Below, piece after piece: positions 36,224-44,498 of a stretch of DNA of 64,000 bases. Every line of letters starts with the position of its first letter. Positions within the stretch are counted from its first letter, which is position 1. The DNA is from Noviherbaspirillum aridicola (GTDB lineage: Bacteria; Pseudomonadota; Gammaproteobacteria; Burkholderiales; Burkholderiaceae_D), in the NCBI RefSeq assembly GCF_019656455.1, contig NZ_BPMK01000002.1, positions 124,001 to 188,000 of the forward strand, written 5' to 3'. A program made the translations under genes and the position numbers. The notes under the pieces were generated by a model. The model did not search any database, was not told the DNA's origin, and saw only the letters and a list, made by a program, of their open reading frames with translations.

Positions 36224-36796
36224 TCAGTCGAGCGTGAAGCCGATCTGCTTCATCTCGGCGTTCATGTCCGCCCTGACCGGCGCGGAGAACACCAGCTCCT
36301 TCACATCCTGCGGCAGCTCCAGGCCGAGCACCACCGCGCGATGCGTGGCGCCCGCCGGAAATTCCATCGACAGCACCGCGTCGTATGCGTCCTGGTGCTT
36401 CGGGTCCGGATGGTCGATGGTGTAGGCGGTCAGCGCGCCGAGGTTGCCGCCGTAGCTCTTGCCGTTCTTGTCCGTGACCTTGGAGAACAGCAGGATGGTG
36501 CCCATCTCCAGCGGCTCCTTGCCCTTGTTGGTGACGCCGATGTCGAGCACCACGTAACGGTGTCCTTCCCGGGTCTTGAGCAGGCCGAGCGCATCGGTCT
36601 TCGGCGTGAAGCTGATCGCGCGATGCAGGGTCAGCGAGTAGCTGTCGGTGTCGATGGTGCCGAGCGTCTTCGTCGCGACGGCGGGCATGTCGGCCGGCGC
36701 CGCGGCCGCGGGGGCGGCAGGGGCGGGCTCTTCCTTGCCGCAGGCGGCGAGCAGCACGGCGGCGGCGAACAGGGCGGGGATCAGGTTGGTTTTCAT
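36224..36796 (-). CDS. DUF4352-like lipoprotein
   Basis: A 190-aa exported lipoprotein. The signal peptide ends in the lipobox VLLAAC, then a Pro/Ala-rich linker (about 22-42) and a beta-rich domain with the pattern YVVLDIGVTNKGKEPLEMGT and ELVFSAPVRADM, as in DUF4352/telomeric-repeat-binding-factor-2-like extracellular domains. The function is unknown. ATG 36796 is the first start before a clear signal peptide. Confidence 0.78.
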   Translation of the reverse strand: MKTNLIPALFAAAVLLAACGKEEPAPAAPAAAAPADMPAVATKTLGTIDTDSYSLTLHRAISFTPKTDALGLLKTREGHRYVVLDIGVTNKGKEPLEMGTILLFSKVTDKNGKSYGGNLGALTAYTIDHPDPKHQDAYDAVLSMEFPAGATHRAVVLGLELPQDVKELVFSAPVRADMNAEMKQIGFTLD

Positions 36797-36984
36797 ATTG
36801 ACGGGTTCCGCTGGGCGTGAGGCCGCATGTTAACCGCGCGCGTCGGCGGGCGACATCCCCTGAATATGGGAGCCGCGCACCAATAGCGTTCTCGCCGGGC
36901 TCCGGCAGGGCCGCGGTCGCCCCGTAAGAGTGCGTGCGCAGGCGGCCGTCGGCGAAAATCCGACAGAAGCGCCTCGCCGCAGGC

Positions 36985-37000
36985 TGGCACAGCGCTTGCT
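36985..37000 (+). promoter_or_regulatory. Sigma-54 promoter of the ABC-Rieske-aminohydrolase operon
   Basis: TGGCACAGCGCTTGCT matches TGGCACG-N4-TTGCW except one less-conserved base, with the GG-N10-GC spacing intact. The predicted start near 37011 gives a leader of about 277 bases. The 490-bp gap 36797-37287 holds no gene; the rest of it has this promoter and a 7-bp hairpin with loop CCAA at 37092-37109 (ACGCCCG/CGGGCGT), which could be regulatory. Confidence 0.78.
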
Positions 37001-37091
37001 GAATGGCTGTCGGAGTAGAAGCGGCTAGCATGCGGGCGTTCTGACAGCAGTACCGGCATGTGGGGCATTGCTCTCGCGGTCACCCGGCCGC

Positions 37092-37109
37092 ACGCCCGCC
37101 AACGGGCGT
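37092..37109 (+). repeat. Stem-loop in the ABC operon leader
   Basis: Perfect 7-bp inverted repeat ACGCCCG/CGGGCGT around a CCAA loop, about 80 bases into the predicted transcript and followed by only two to three T. It could be an operator, a protein-binding RNA hairpin or a weak terminator. Confidence 0.4.
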
Positions 37110-37287
37110 TTGAAATCTGATCGCCATCGGAGCTCAAGAGCATGCCTGTCCCCGTTTCGCGTTTCACTCCGCGCCGTCCCGCGCAGCAACCGGCCGGCGC
37201 TTCCATCGCATCCAGCAAGCCACCGCGACGAGGCCGCGCATGCCGCCCCGGTCCGGTATCCGTCGTCCTTCACAAGCGAGTTCATCC

Positions 37288-38289
37288 ATGACCACAACGA
37301 CCTCCTTCCGTCGCCTGCATCGTGCCGCCCGCGGCCTGCTGTTCTGCCTTGCCGCGTCTTTGGCCGCCGGGGCGGCGGCCGCCGACAAGGTAACCTTCCT
37401 GACCTCCTGGTACGCCCAGGCCGAGCACGGCGGTTTTTATCAGGCGCTGGCCAAGGGCATCTATCAGAAGCATGGACTGGACGTGACCATCCGCATGGGC
37501 GGCCCGCAGGTCAACGGCATGCAACTGCTCACCAGCGGCCAGGCCGACTTCCTGATGGGCTACGACCTGCAGGTGCTCAAGAGCGTGGAGCAGGGACTGC
37601 CGGTCACGACCGTCGCCGCCTCCTTCCAGACCGACCTGCAGGGCATGATGACGCACGAGGACGTGAAGGGACTGGCCGATCTGAAGAACGGCAAGACCGT
37701 GCTGGTCGCGACCTCGGGCCGCACGACCTGGTGGCCCTGGCTGAAGGCGAAGTACGGCCTGACCGACGCCCAGTCGCGGCCCTATACCTTCAACCTGCAG
37801 CCCTTCATGGCCGACCCCAATACGGCCCAGCAGGCATACCCGTCGTCCGAGCTGTTCCAGGCGATGAAGGCCAACGTCAAGACCAACTTCTACCTGTTCG
37901 CCAGCGACGGCTATCCGCCCTACGGCACCACCATCGTCACCATGGACAAGACGGTGCGGGAAAAGCCGGACCTGGTGGCGCGCTTCGTGCGCGCCTCGAT
38001 GGAGGGCTGGAAGAGCTACATGGCGGATCCGGCGCCGGCCAACGCGCTGATCAAGCAGGACAACCCGAACATGAAGGATGAGCAGATCGCCTTCGCGATC
38101 GACAAGCTCAGGCAGTTCAACTTCCTCGCCGGCGGCGACGCGGCCAGGATGGGCATCGGCATCATGACCGAGGAACGCTGGAAGAAGACCGCCGATTTCA
38201 TGGTGGCCAGCGGCCTGCTCAAGCCGGAGACCGACTGGCGCAAGGCGTTCACCACGCAGTTCGTGAAAGACCTGAAGGTCATGCCCTGA
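37288..38289 (+). CDS. ABC transporter periplasmic binding protein (NMT1/TauA-like)
   Basis: A 333-aa solute-binding protein of the NMT1/THI5/SsuA/TauA superfamily, delivering a small nitrogen or sulfur compound to the importer encoded two genes on. The Sec or Tat-like signal peptide has an FRRLHRAARG n-region and ends near AGAAAADK. Mature segments include TSWYAQAEHGGFYQALAKGI and GMQLLTSGQADFLMGYD. ATG 37288 is chosen because the signal peptide begins there; its ribosome site is poor. It heads the operon 37288-42452 behind the sigma-54 promoter. The ligand is not determined; the downstream enzymes suggest an N-heterocycle. Confidence 0.88.
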   Translation: MTTTTSFRRLHRAARGLLFCLAASLAAGAAAADKVTFLTSWYAQAEHGGFYQALAKGIYQKHGLDVTIRMGGPQVNGMQLLTSGQADFLMGYDLQVLKSVEQGLPVTTVAASFQTDLQGMMTHEDVKGLADLKNGKTVLVATSGRTTWWPWLKAKYGLTDAQSRPYTFNLQPFMADPNTAQQAYPSSELFQAMKANVKTNFYLFASDGYPPYGTTIVTMDKTVREKPDLVARFVRASMEGWKSYMADPAPANALIKQDNPNMKDEQIAFAIDKLRQFNFLAGGDAARMGIGIMTEERWKKTADFMVASGLLKPETDWRKAFTTQFVKDLKVMP

Positions 38290-38360
38290 GCGGCGATCAA
38301 CAGGGGGCGAGGGCGACCATGTCGGCACGCCGGCCCCATGCAGCACTGGAGTCAGAAATC

Positions 38361-39395
38361 ATGCTTGTCACCCAACAGAAAACCCTGCGCAGGTTCTGGT
38401 ATGCGCTGATGCCGATGTCGATGCTCGACGACGGCCCCAGGCCCTTCACCCTGCTCGGTGAAAACATCGTGGTATGGAAGGGCGCCGACGGCAGGCCCGC
38501 CGCACTGCGCGACCGCTGCTGCCATCGCACGGCGAAGCTGTCCAAGGGCTTCGTCGAAAACGGCAACATCGTCTGCGGCTATCACGGCTGGACCTACGAC
38601 TGCAGCGGCGCCTGCGTGCGCATACCGCAGCACCCGGACAACCGCATCCCGGCGGGCGCGAAAGTGCAGTCCTTCCACTGTCAGGAGAAATACGGCTATG
38701 TGTGGGTCGCGCTCGACGATCCGCTGCAGCCCATCCCCGACTTTCCGGAGGACGGCGATCCCGCCTACCGCCGCATCCTGCAGTTCTATGAAAAATGGCA
38801 CACCAGCCCGCTGCGCATGATGGAGAACTCCTTCGACAACTCGCATTTCAGTTTCGTGCACAAATCCAACTTCGGCATGATCGACCGTCCCGAGCCGTCG
38901 AAGTATGAATTCCGTCCGCATGAATGGGGCTTCGAGGCAGAGACCCATGTCCCGATCCGCAACCCCGAGGCCAGCCACCGCGTGACCGGCACCACCGAGC
39001 CGGTGACGGAGCGGCACCTGGTCAACCGCTGGTTCCTGCCATTCTCGCGCCGCTTCGGCTGCATGTATCCGGCGTCGGGCCGGCATCACATCATCTACAA
39101 CTGCGCCACCCCGATCGACGACAAGTCGATGATGCTGGTGCAGTGGCTCTATCGCAACGACAGCGAGGAAAGCTGCTCCACGCAGGAACTGATCGACTGG
39201 GACCGTCCGATCACCGACGAGGACCGCGACATCCTGGAGGCGACCGACTACGACGCCTGCATCGACACCCGGCGCCGCGTGGAGTACCACATGGAGTCCG
39301 ACAAGCCGGGCCTGCTGATGCGCCGCATGCTGCTGGAACTGTTCGAGCGGCACGGCGAGACCGAGGCTTTTCTGCCCGCGAGGGAAACCCTATGA
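38361..39395 (+). CDS. Rieske non-haem iron oxygenase, alpha-type
   Basis: A 344-aa Rieske oxygenase similar to vanillate/N-demethylase types. The [2Fe-2S] ligands are C53-x-H55 and C72-x2-H75 (RCCHR... CGYHGW, 16 residues between), and the mononuclear iron motif is N156-x2-D159-x2-H162-x4-H167. Such enzymes O- or N-demethylate or hydroxylate aromatic rings; the lack of a beta subunit fits demethylases. No reductase gene is present in the operon. ATG 38361 (GGAG nine bases upstream) is preferred to the in-frame ATG 38319. Its stop overlaps the ABC ATPase start as ATGA. Confidence 0.9.
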   Translation: MLVTQQKTLRRFWYALMPMSMLDDGPRPFTLLGENIVVWKGADGRPAALRDRCCHRTAKLSKGFVENGNIVCGYHGWTYDCSGACVRIPQHPDNRIPAGAKVQSFHCQEKYGYVWVALDDPLQPIPDFPEDGDPAYRRILQFYEKWHTSPLRMMENSFDNSHFSFVHKSNFGMIDRPEPSKYEFRPHEWGFEAETHVPIRNPEASHRVTGTTEPVTERHLVNRWFLPFSRRFGCMYPASGRHHIIYNCATPIDDKSMMLVQWLYRNDSEESCSTQELIDWDRPITDEDRDILEATDYDACIDTRRRVEYHMESDKPGLLMRRMLLELFERHGETEAFLPARETL

Positions 39396-40222
39396 AGCGC
39401 GACGACATGAACCCCCTGCCGCCGGTCCACGCCGCTCCGCACGCGGAGCAGGAGGACAACGTGGTCCTGCACGCCAACCAGGTCGAGAAGACGTACCCCA
39501 ACGGCACGCACGCGCTCGACCGGGTGCGGCTCAAGATCCGGCGCGGCGAATTCGTATCGCTGCTCGGCCCGTCCGGTTGCGGCAAGAGCACCCTGCTCAG
39601 GATGTTCGCCGGACTCGACGAACCCACGGCGGGCCACGTGCGATGGTGGGGTGGCGGCGTGGCCACCGTCAACACGCCCGGCCGCACGCTGGCCATGGTG
39701 TTCCAGGAGGCCACGCTGATGCCATGGGCAAGGGTGGCGGACAATGTCCGCCTGCCGCTCGATCTTGCCGGTATTCCTCGCGCCCGCAGCGCGCCGCGGG
39801 TGGACGCGGCTCTGGACATGGTCGGGCTGTCGGCATTCGGCGGCGCCTATCCGCGCGAACTCTCGGGCGGCATGCAGATGCGCGCCTCCATTGCCCGCGC
39901 GCTGGCGACCGAACCGAACGTGCTGCTGATGGACGAGCCCTTCGGCGCGCTCGACGAGTTCACCCGCAACAAGCTCGACAGCGATCTGCGCGCGCTGTGG
40001 TCGCAACGCGACCTGACCGTGGTCTTCGTCACCCACAGCATTTACGAGGCGGTGTTCCTGTCGACGAAAGTCGTGGTGATGGCGGCGCGGCCGGGGCGCA
40101 TCATCGCCGAGGTGCCGGTAGACGGCCCCGACGTGCGCGATGACGATTTCCGCGTCTCCGCGCCTTTCCTGAATCACTGCAAGCAGCTGTCCGACCTGCT
40201 GACCGAAGCCAACACGAGGTGA
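39392..40222 (+). CDS. ABC transporter ATP-binding protein
   Basis: A 276-aa nucleotide-binding subunit of the nitrate/sulfonate/taurine importer class. Walker A GPSGCGKSTLL, Q-loop VFQEATLMPW, signature LSGGMQMR, Walker B VLLMDEPFGALDE and the H-loop VTHS are intact. The ATG overlaps the Rieske stop by four bases, so expression is coupled. Works with the permease at 40226 and the binding protein at 37288. Confidence 0.95.
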   Translation: MKRDDMNPLPPVHAAPHAEQEDNVVLHANQVEKTYPNGTHALDRVRLKIRRGEFVSLLGPSGCGKSTLLRMFAGLDEPTAGHVRWWGGGVATVNTPGRTLAMVFQEATLMPWARVADNVRLPLDLAGIPRARSAPRVDAALDMVGLSAFGGAYPRELSGGMQMRASIARALATEPNVLLMDEPFGALDEFTRNKLDSDLRALWSQRDLTVVFVTHSIYEAVFLSTKVVVMAARPGRIIAEVPVDGPDVRDDDFRVSAPFLNHCKQLSDLLTEANTR

Positions 40223-40225
40223 ATC

Positions 40226-41035
40226 ATGAACCCCGCCGTCAAGAAACCGCTGTTGTCCGATCCCCGCGTGCAGCGCGTGGCCGCGCCGCTGGCGCTGGGC
40301 GCCGTCCTGCTCGCGGTGTGGCAGGCGCTGTGCATGCTGTTCGAGGTGCCGGTCTACCTGGTGCCGTCCCCGGCTGCCATCTTCAACACCCTGGTCACCG
40401 ACTGGAGCCTGCTTGCCGGCGCGCTGCTGACCACGCTGAAGATCACCTTCCTCGCCTTCGCGCTGGCGGTCGTCATCGGCGTCGCCGCCGCCTTCGTTTT
40501 CGTGCAGAGCCGCCTGCTGGAAGCCAGCCTGTTTCCGTATGCGATCCTGTTGCAGGTCACGCCCATCGTCGCCATCGCGCCGCTGATCATCATCTGGGTC
40601 AAGACGCCACTGGCGGCGCTCACCATCTGCGCCACCATGATGGCGCTGTTCCCCATCATCTCGAACACGGTGCTCGGCCTGCGCAGCGTCAATCCCGGCC
40701 TGCTCAATCTGTTCCGTCTCAATCGCGCCAGCCGCTGGCAGACGCTGGTGCGGCTGCGCATACCCAGCGCGCTGCCGAGCTTCTTCGGCGGCCTGCGGAT
40801 ATCCTGCGGCATGTCGCTCATCGGCGCGGTGGTGGCGGAGTTCGTCGCCGGTACCGGTGGCACCGGCACCGGGCTGGCCTACCAGATCCTGCAGGCCGGC
40901 TTCGAGCTGAACATTCCGCGCCTGTTCGCGGCGCTGCTGATGATCACCGTCACCGGCGTGCTGCTGTTCGGCCTGATGGTCGCGCTGTCGCGCATGGCTT
41001 TGTCGCGGTGGCACGAGAGCGAACTGGAGAGCTGA
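40226..41035 (+). CDS. ABC transporter permease
   Basis: A 269-aa inner-membrane permease with six predicted helices of the SsuC/TauC/ThiX type. The cytoplasmic EAA loop lies around NLFRLNRASRWQTLVRLRIP, for contact with the ATPase. AGGTGA lies before ATG 40226, 3 bp after the ATPase stop; the next gene starts 1 bp after its own stop. Confidence 0.94.
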   Translation: MNPAVKKPLLSDPRVQRVAAPLALGAVLLAVWQALCMLFEVPVYLVPSPAAIFNTLVTDWSLLAGALLTTLKITFLAFALAVVIGVAAAFVFVQSRLLEASLFPYAILLQVTPIVAIAPLIIIWVKTPLAALTICATMMALFPIISNTVLGLRSVNPGLLNLFRLNRASRWQTLVRLRIPSALPSFFGGLRISCGMSLIGAVVAEFVAGTGGTGTGLAYQILQAGFELNIPRLFAALLMITVTGVLLFGLMVALSRMALSRWHESELES

Positions 41036-41036
41036 C

Positions 41037-42452
41037 ATGACATCCTTTCTGATCCGCGGCGCGGCCGCGATCATGACCGGGCTGCCAGGCGCCGCGGCGC
41101 GCCATGAAGGACCGGACCTGCGGGTACGCGACGGCATCATCGAGGCCATGGGCCGGCTGGCGCCGGAGCCGGGCGAGCGGGTCGTCGACGCCGGCGGCTG
41201 CGTGGTCTATCCGGCCTGGGTCAATACGCATCACCATCTCTTCCAGTCGCTGCTCAAGGGCGATGCGGCGGGCATCGGCCTGACGCTCACACCCTGGCTC
41301 GCGGCCACGCCCTACCGCTTTCGGGCCAGGTTCGACGAGCGCCTCTTCCGGCTCGCCGCGCGCATCGGACTGGTCGAGCTGCTGCGCTCGGGCTGCGGCA
41401 CGGTCGCCGACCACAATTACCTGTATTACCCGGGCATGGACTTCGATACCTCGGCCATCCTGTTCGAGGAAGCCGAAGCGCTCGGCATGCGTTTCGTGCT
41501 CTGCCGCGGCGGCGCGACCCGCACCCGGCAGCTCGAAGCGGACCTGCCGGGCGCGCTGCGCCCGGAAAGCCTGGACGCGATGCTCGACGACGTCGGCAGA
41601 CTCGTGGCGGCCTATCACGACCCGGCGCCGGATGCGATGCGGCGGGTGGCGATGGCCCCGACCACCGCGCTGTTTTCGCTCGCCACCGAAGAGGTGCGTC
41701 AGACCGCCGCGCATGCGCGCTCGCTCGGCATCCGGCTGCACACCCATCTCTCGGAGACGGTCGGCTACCAGGACAGCGCGCGAGCCATGCACGGCTGCAG
41801 CCCGGTCGAGTTCATGGCCAGGCACGACTGGCTCGGTTCCGACGTCTGGTTCGCCCATCTCGTCAAGCTGGACGAGGAAGAAATTCGCCTGCTCGGCATC
41901 ACGGGCACCGGTGTCGCCCACTGCCCGCAGAGCAACGGCCGCCTCGGCAGCGGCATCGCGCCGGTGCGGGCGCTGGAGGACGCCGGCGTCGCGGTGTCGA
42001 TCGGCGTCGACGGCGCCGCCTCGAACGAGGCCGCCGACATGATTTCGGAAACCCATGCGGCCTGGCTGATGCAGCGGTCGCGCGGCGGCGAACGCGCGAA
42101 GCCCACATATGCCGGCGGGCGCGAAGAGGGCGGGGCGGCCCATGCCAGCGTGGAGGACGTGGTGCGATGGGGAACGACCGGGGGCGCCCGCGTGCTCGGC
42201 CTGGATGGTGTGGCCGGCCTCCGGCCGGGCGCCTGCGCCGATATCGCCGTCTACTCCCTGGACGATCCGAGATACTTCGGCCTGCATGACGTGGCGATAG
42301 CGCCGGTGGCATCGGGCGGGCGTCCAGTGCTGGAATGGCTGTTCGTCGGCGGACACGTGCGCGTCGAGCGGGACCGCATCCCGGGACTCGACCTGGCCGC
42401 GCTCGGCGCGGAGGCAAGGCAGGCCACCCGCGAACTGCTTGCTGCAGGCTGA
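41037..42452 (+). CDS. Amidohydrolase, 8-oxoguanine/heterocycle deaminase-like
   Basis: A 471-aa metal-dependent aminohydrolase of the AtzA/TrzN/8-oxoguanine-deaminase group. Zn ligands are the H65-x-H67 pair in NTHHHLFQ, the histidine in LHTHLSE, the FAHLVKL region and the aspartate in IGVDGAASNE. NTHHHLFQSL and LYYPGMDFDTSAILFEEAE resemble 8-oxoguanine deaminases. It should hydrolyse an amino or similar group off a nitrogen heterocycle to release ammonia. Last gene of the operon, starting 1 bp after the permease stop. Together with a Rieske oxygenase and a dedicated importer it suggests dealkylation then deamination of a methylated purine, pyrimidine or triazine; this is inference. Confidence 0.88.
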   Translation: MTSFLIRGAAAIMTGLPGAAARHEGPDLRVRDGIIEAMGRLAPEPGERVVDAGGCVVYPAWVNTHHHLFQSLLKGDAAGIGLTLTPWLAATPYRFRARFDERLFRLAARIGLVELLRSGCGTVADHNYLYYPGMDFDTSAILFEEAEALGMRFVLCRGGATRTRQLEADLPGALRPESLDAMLDDVGRLVAAYHDPAPDAMRRVAMAPTTALFSLATEEVRQTAAHARSLGIRLHTHLSETVGYQDSARAMHGCSPVEFMARHDWLGSDVWFAHLVKLDEEEIRLLGITGTGVAHCPQSNGRLGSGIAPVRALEDAGVAVSIGVDGAASNEAADMISETHAAWLMQRSRGGERAKPTYAGGREEGGAAHASVEDVVRWGTTGGARVLGLDGVAGLRPGACADIAVYSLDDPRYFGLHDVAIAPVASGGRPVLEWLFVGGHVRVERDRIPGLDLAALGAEARQATRELLAAG

Positions 42453-42497
42453 ACGCTCAGCGGCGATAATGGCGCTTTCCCGACACCGCGCACCGCC

Positions 42498-42908
42498 ATG
42501 CCCATTCGCCGCCACATCGTCATCCCGGAAGATGAAGTCGAGCTGAGCGCGATCCGCGCCCAGGGCGCCGGCGGCCAGAACGTCAACAAGGTCTCGAGCG
42601 CCGTGCACCTGCGCTTCGACATCCGCCAGTCCTCGCTGCCGGAGGACGTGCAGGAACGCCTGCTGGCGCTCGGCGACCAGCGCATCACGAAAGACGGCAT
42701 CCTCGTCATCAAGGCCCAGACCGAGCGCAGCCGGGAGCGCAATCGCGAGGAAGCGCTGCGCCGCCTGCACGAGCTGATCGACAGCGTCGCCGTCGCGCCG
42801 GTGAGCCGCCGTCCGACCCGTCCCACCCGGGCGTCGCGCGAGAGAAGGCTGGAAGGAAAGAATTTGCGCGGGCGGATAAAATCGCTGCGCGGGAAGGTAC
42901 AGGACTAG
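42498..42908 (+). CDS. arfB: Peptidyl-tRNA hydrolase ArfB (YaeJ)
   Basis: A 136-aa ribosome-rescue factor that frees stalled ribosomes on non-stop mRNA. The GGQ motif sits in RAQGAGGQNVNKVSSAVHL, and the basic C-terminal tail (RRPTRPTRASRERRLEGKNL) that enters the mRNA channel is complete. Length and architecture match ArfB. It starts 45 bp after the amidohydrolase stop but is probably expressed separately. Confidence 0.95.
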   Translation: MPIRRHIVIPEDEVELSAIRAQGAGGQNVNKVSSAVHLRFDIRQSSLPEDVQERLLALGDQRITKDGILVIKAQTERSRERNREEALRRLHELIDSVAVAPVSRRPTRPTRASRERRLEGKNLRGRIKSLRGKVQD

Positions 42909-42944
42909 CGCCGCGGCCTGCCTCTCCCACCACGCGAGATTGCC

Positions 42945-43139
42945 ATGCATTATTTCCCTGCCACCGATGACCTTCCTCCCGAGCCCCCGGTGCGGCCGGG
43001 CGATGAGGAGTGCTGCCAGAGCGGTTGCGATCCCTGCGTGTTCGACCGCTATGCCGAGGCGCTCGAGAAATACCGCGCCGAGCTGCGCGCCTGGGAAGCG
43101 AAGCGCGCCGGCGCCGCGCCGGGCGCCGGATCGGATTGA
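42945..43139 (+). CDS. Oxidoreductase-like N-terminal domain protein
   Basis: A 64-aa protein with the CC-x3-C-x2-C cluster (ECCQSGCDPCVFDRY) of the oxidoreductase-like N-terminal family (PF09791), followed by a short helix AEALEKYRAELRAWEAK. The cysteines may bind a metal; the role in bacteria is unknown. Its start is 36 bp after arfB on the same strand. Confidence 0.75.
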   Translation: MHYFPATDDLPPEPPVRPGDEECCQSGCDPCVFDRYAEALEKYRAELRAWEAKRAGAAPGAGSD

Positions 43140-43267
43140 GCCATAGCAAGGGACGTTGGCGCCACAGAACGAATGCCGCCTGCGGCGGGTCTTAAGACTG
43201 TGCAATAAGCGGACGCAACGCGCGCCCGCGCATCGCACGGCAAAGATCACTACCAGGAGATATCGAT

Positions 43268-43543
43268 ATGAAGTACGCCCTCGACTCCCGCATAGCCACC
43301 CGCAGCCCGCGCGTCTATGAAAACGTGCCGCTGATGGTAGGCCTGGCCGCCGGCATCGCCATGATCGCCGGCGTCGCCCTGATGCGCGGGCAGCATCGCA
43401 CGCGCCGTTATGGCGACCACGCCATGGAACGCCGGCGCCCGGCGAACATGTTCGCGGCCGGGATCTTCCCGCGGCGCAGAAGGATCGACCAGACCGGCAC
43501 CCACCCGCTTTTTGAAAGAAGACAGGACGCGTACGAGGGGTGA
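43268..43543 (+). CDS. Small membrane protein (91 aa)
   Basis: Not recognised. One membrane helix (VPLMVGLAAGIAMIAGVALM, about 20-40) with a basic, Arg-rich C-terminal half (RRPANMFAAGIFPRRRRIDQ). Inner-membrane, cytoplasmic tail likely by charge. AGGAG precedes ATG 43268. A strong terminator follows 130 bp after the stop. Confidence 0.65.
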   Translation: MKYALDSRIATRSPRVYENVPLMVGLAAGIAMIAGVALMRGQHRTRRYGDHAMERRRPANMFAAGIFPRRRRIDQTGTHPLFERRQDAYEG

Positions 43544-43673
43544 ATGCAAGGCGGGGCGCTACCGCGGCATCTGCACCGCGGGCCCCGCCGCCAGGCGCAC
43601 CGGGCAGGTTTCAATTCCGGGACGCGCGGCAGTCACGAGGCGCGGCTTCCGTAGCCCGCGCCAGAATCAGGGT

Positions 43674-43702
43674 CCGCGGCCGGCAGGCCGTGGATTTTTT
43701 TT
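43674..43702 (+). terminator. Rho-independent terminator with eight T
   Basis: An 8-bp stem CCGCGGCC/GGCCGTGG (one G-T pair) with loop GGCA is followed by A and eight T (43695-43702). It is the clearest intrinsic terminator on the plus strand and would end the 43268 transcript with a 160-base GC-rich 3' part (43544-43702) that has no gene. Confidence 0.85.
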
Positions 43703-43777
43703 ATGGGTGAAGGATGTGTTTGCAGGGCGTCCGCGTACCGCGCCCGCAGGGCCGCCACCGGCCGACGCGTCCCCGCA

Positions 43778-43942
43778 TCAGCTCGACGCGACCATCGCCC
43801 CGATCGCCAGCATCACGGTGGCGAACACCGTGACAAACGGCATCCACGGCCTGAGCCTGACATGGCATCCCGGGCATTCGCTGTCGTTCCAGTCGTTCTT
43901 GCGCCCGCAGCTGCTGCATTTCCCTGTCAGTGCATGTCGCAT
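43778..43942 (-). CDS. Zinc-ribbon membrane protein (54 aa)
   Basis: A tiny protein with a C4 zinc ribbon (CSSCG...CPGCH, residues about 9-29) followed by one C-terminal helix (MPFVTVFATVMLAIGAMVAS). ATG 43942 follows GGGAG and gives the zinc ribbon at the N-terminus; a longer in-frame start at 44020 adds an unconvincing extension. Function unknown. Confidence 0.65.
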   Translation of the reverse strand: MRHALTGKCSSCGRKNDWNDSECPGCHVRLRPWMPFVTVFATVMLAIGAMVASS

Positions 43943-44076
43943 CGTTGCAGTCTCCCTTGTGCGTGATTCTTCACGGACCAGTATATTTTTCTGAAGGCCT
44001 CGCGCTTTGTGCGCGCTCATCCGCTCTCGCGTCGGCTGGAGGAAAGCGGCCCGGGCTTGCGCGCGGGCCGTCCGTC

Positions 44077-44313
44077 TCAGTCCGCGTGCAGCTCGCCGCC
44101 CGGTCGTCGTCCGGCCCGCATGAAGGCAGCCTGCTCGAGTTCATAGTCGGACGCACAGTCGGCGTCGCAGAATTTCTGCGCCGGCTGCACCGGTTCATCG
44201 CAGAACCAGCATGTGCCCTTGGCGGGCAGTGCCGGGGTGCGGCGGCAGGCCTCGATTGCCGCCATGCGGTTCAGCTCGATCTGCTCGGCTGCGATATCTG
44301 CTTCATCACTCAT
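44077..44313 (-). CDS. C4 zinc-finger protein, copy 1
   Basis: A 78-aa protein similar to TraR/DksA-type or phage zinc-finger proteins: MSDEADIAAEQIELNRMAAI, then CWFCDEPVQPAQKFCDADC (Cys35, 38, 49, 53) and a YELEQAAFMRAGRR tail. Likely binds one zinc; binding to RNA polymerase or nucleic acid is possible but not shown. ATG 44313 follows GGGGAG. Its copy at 44499-44735 has the same length and is about two-thirds identical by eye. Confidence 0.78.
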   Translation of the reverse strand: MSDEADIAAEQIELNRMAAIEACRRTPALPAKGTCWFCDEPVQPAQKFCDADCASDYELEQAAFMRAGRRPGGELHAD

Positions 44314-44403
44314 CTCGAATCTCCCCAATATCCTGCTACGTTATCTGGACCATGCTTGGACCATCAGGGAAATGACTATATCCATCGGACATCCCGCGGA
44401 GTA

Positions 44404-44460
44404 TCGGAATGTTCCGACTTTAAGTGTAGGAAAACGGCGGTACGCGGAACGTCTTTAAGT
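44404..44460. repeat. Operator-like repeats between the two zinc-finger genes
   Basis: An inverted repeat TCGGAA-TG-TTCCGA (44404-44417) runs directly into CTTTAAGT (44418-44425). A second, shorter version (GCGGAAC, then CTTTAAGT at 44453-44460) follows 35 bp on. They lie about 90-150 bp before the copy-1 start on the minus strand and just after the copy-2 stop. Probable regulator sites or remnants of the duplication. Confidence 0.4.
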
Positions 44461-44498
44461 TGGCGCAAACGCGGGCGGCCGCGCCCGGTCGGCAGTCC

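Noticed and set aside
36797-37287. A thiamine or other riboswitch before the NMT1-like binding protein
   Set aside because: None of the conserved core motifs of known riboswitches could be found in the 490-bp gap.
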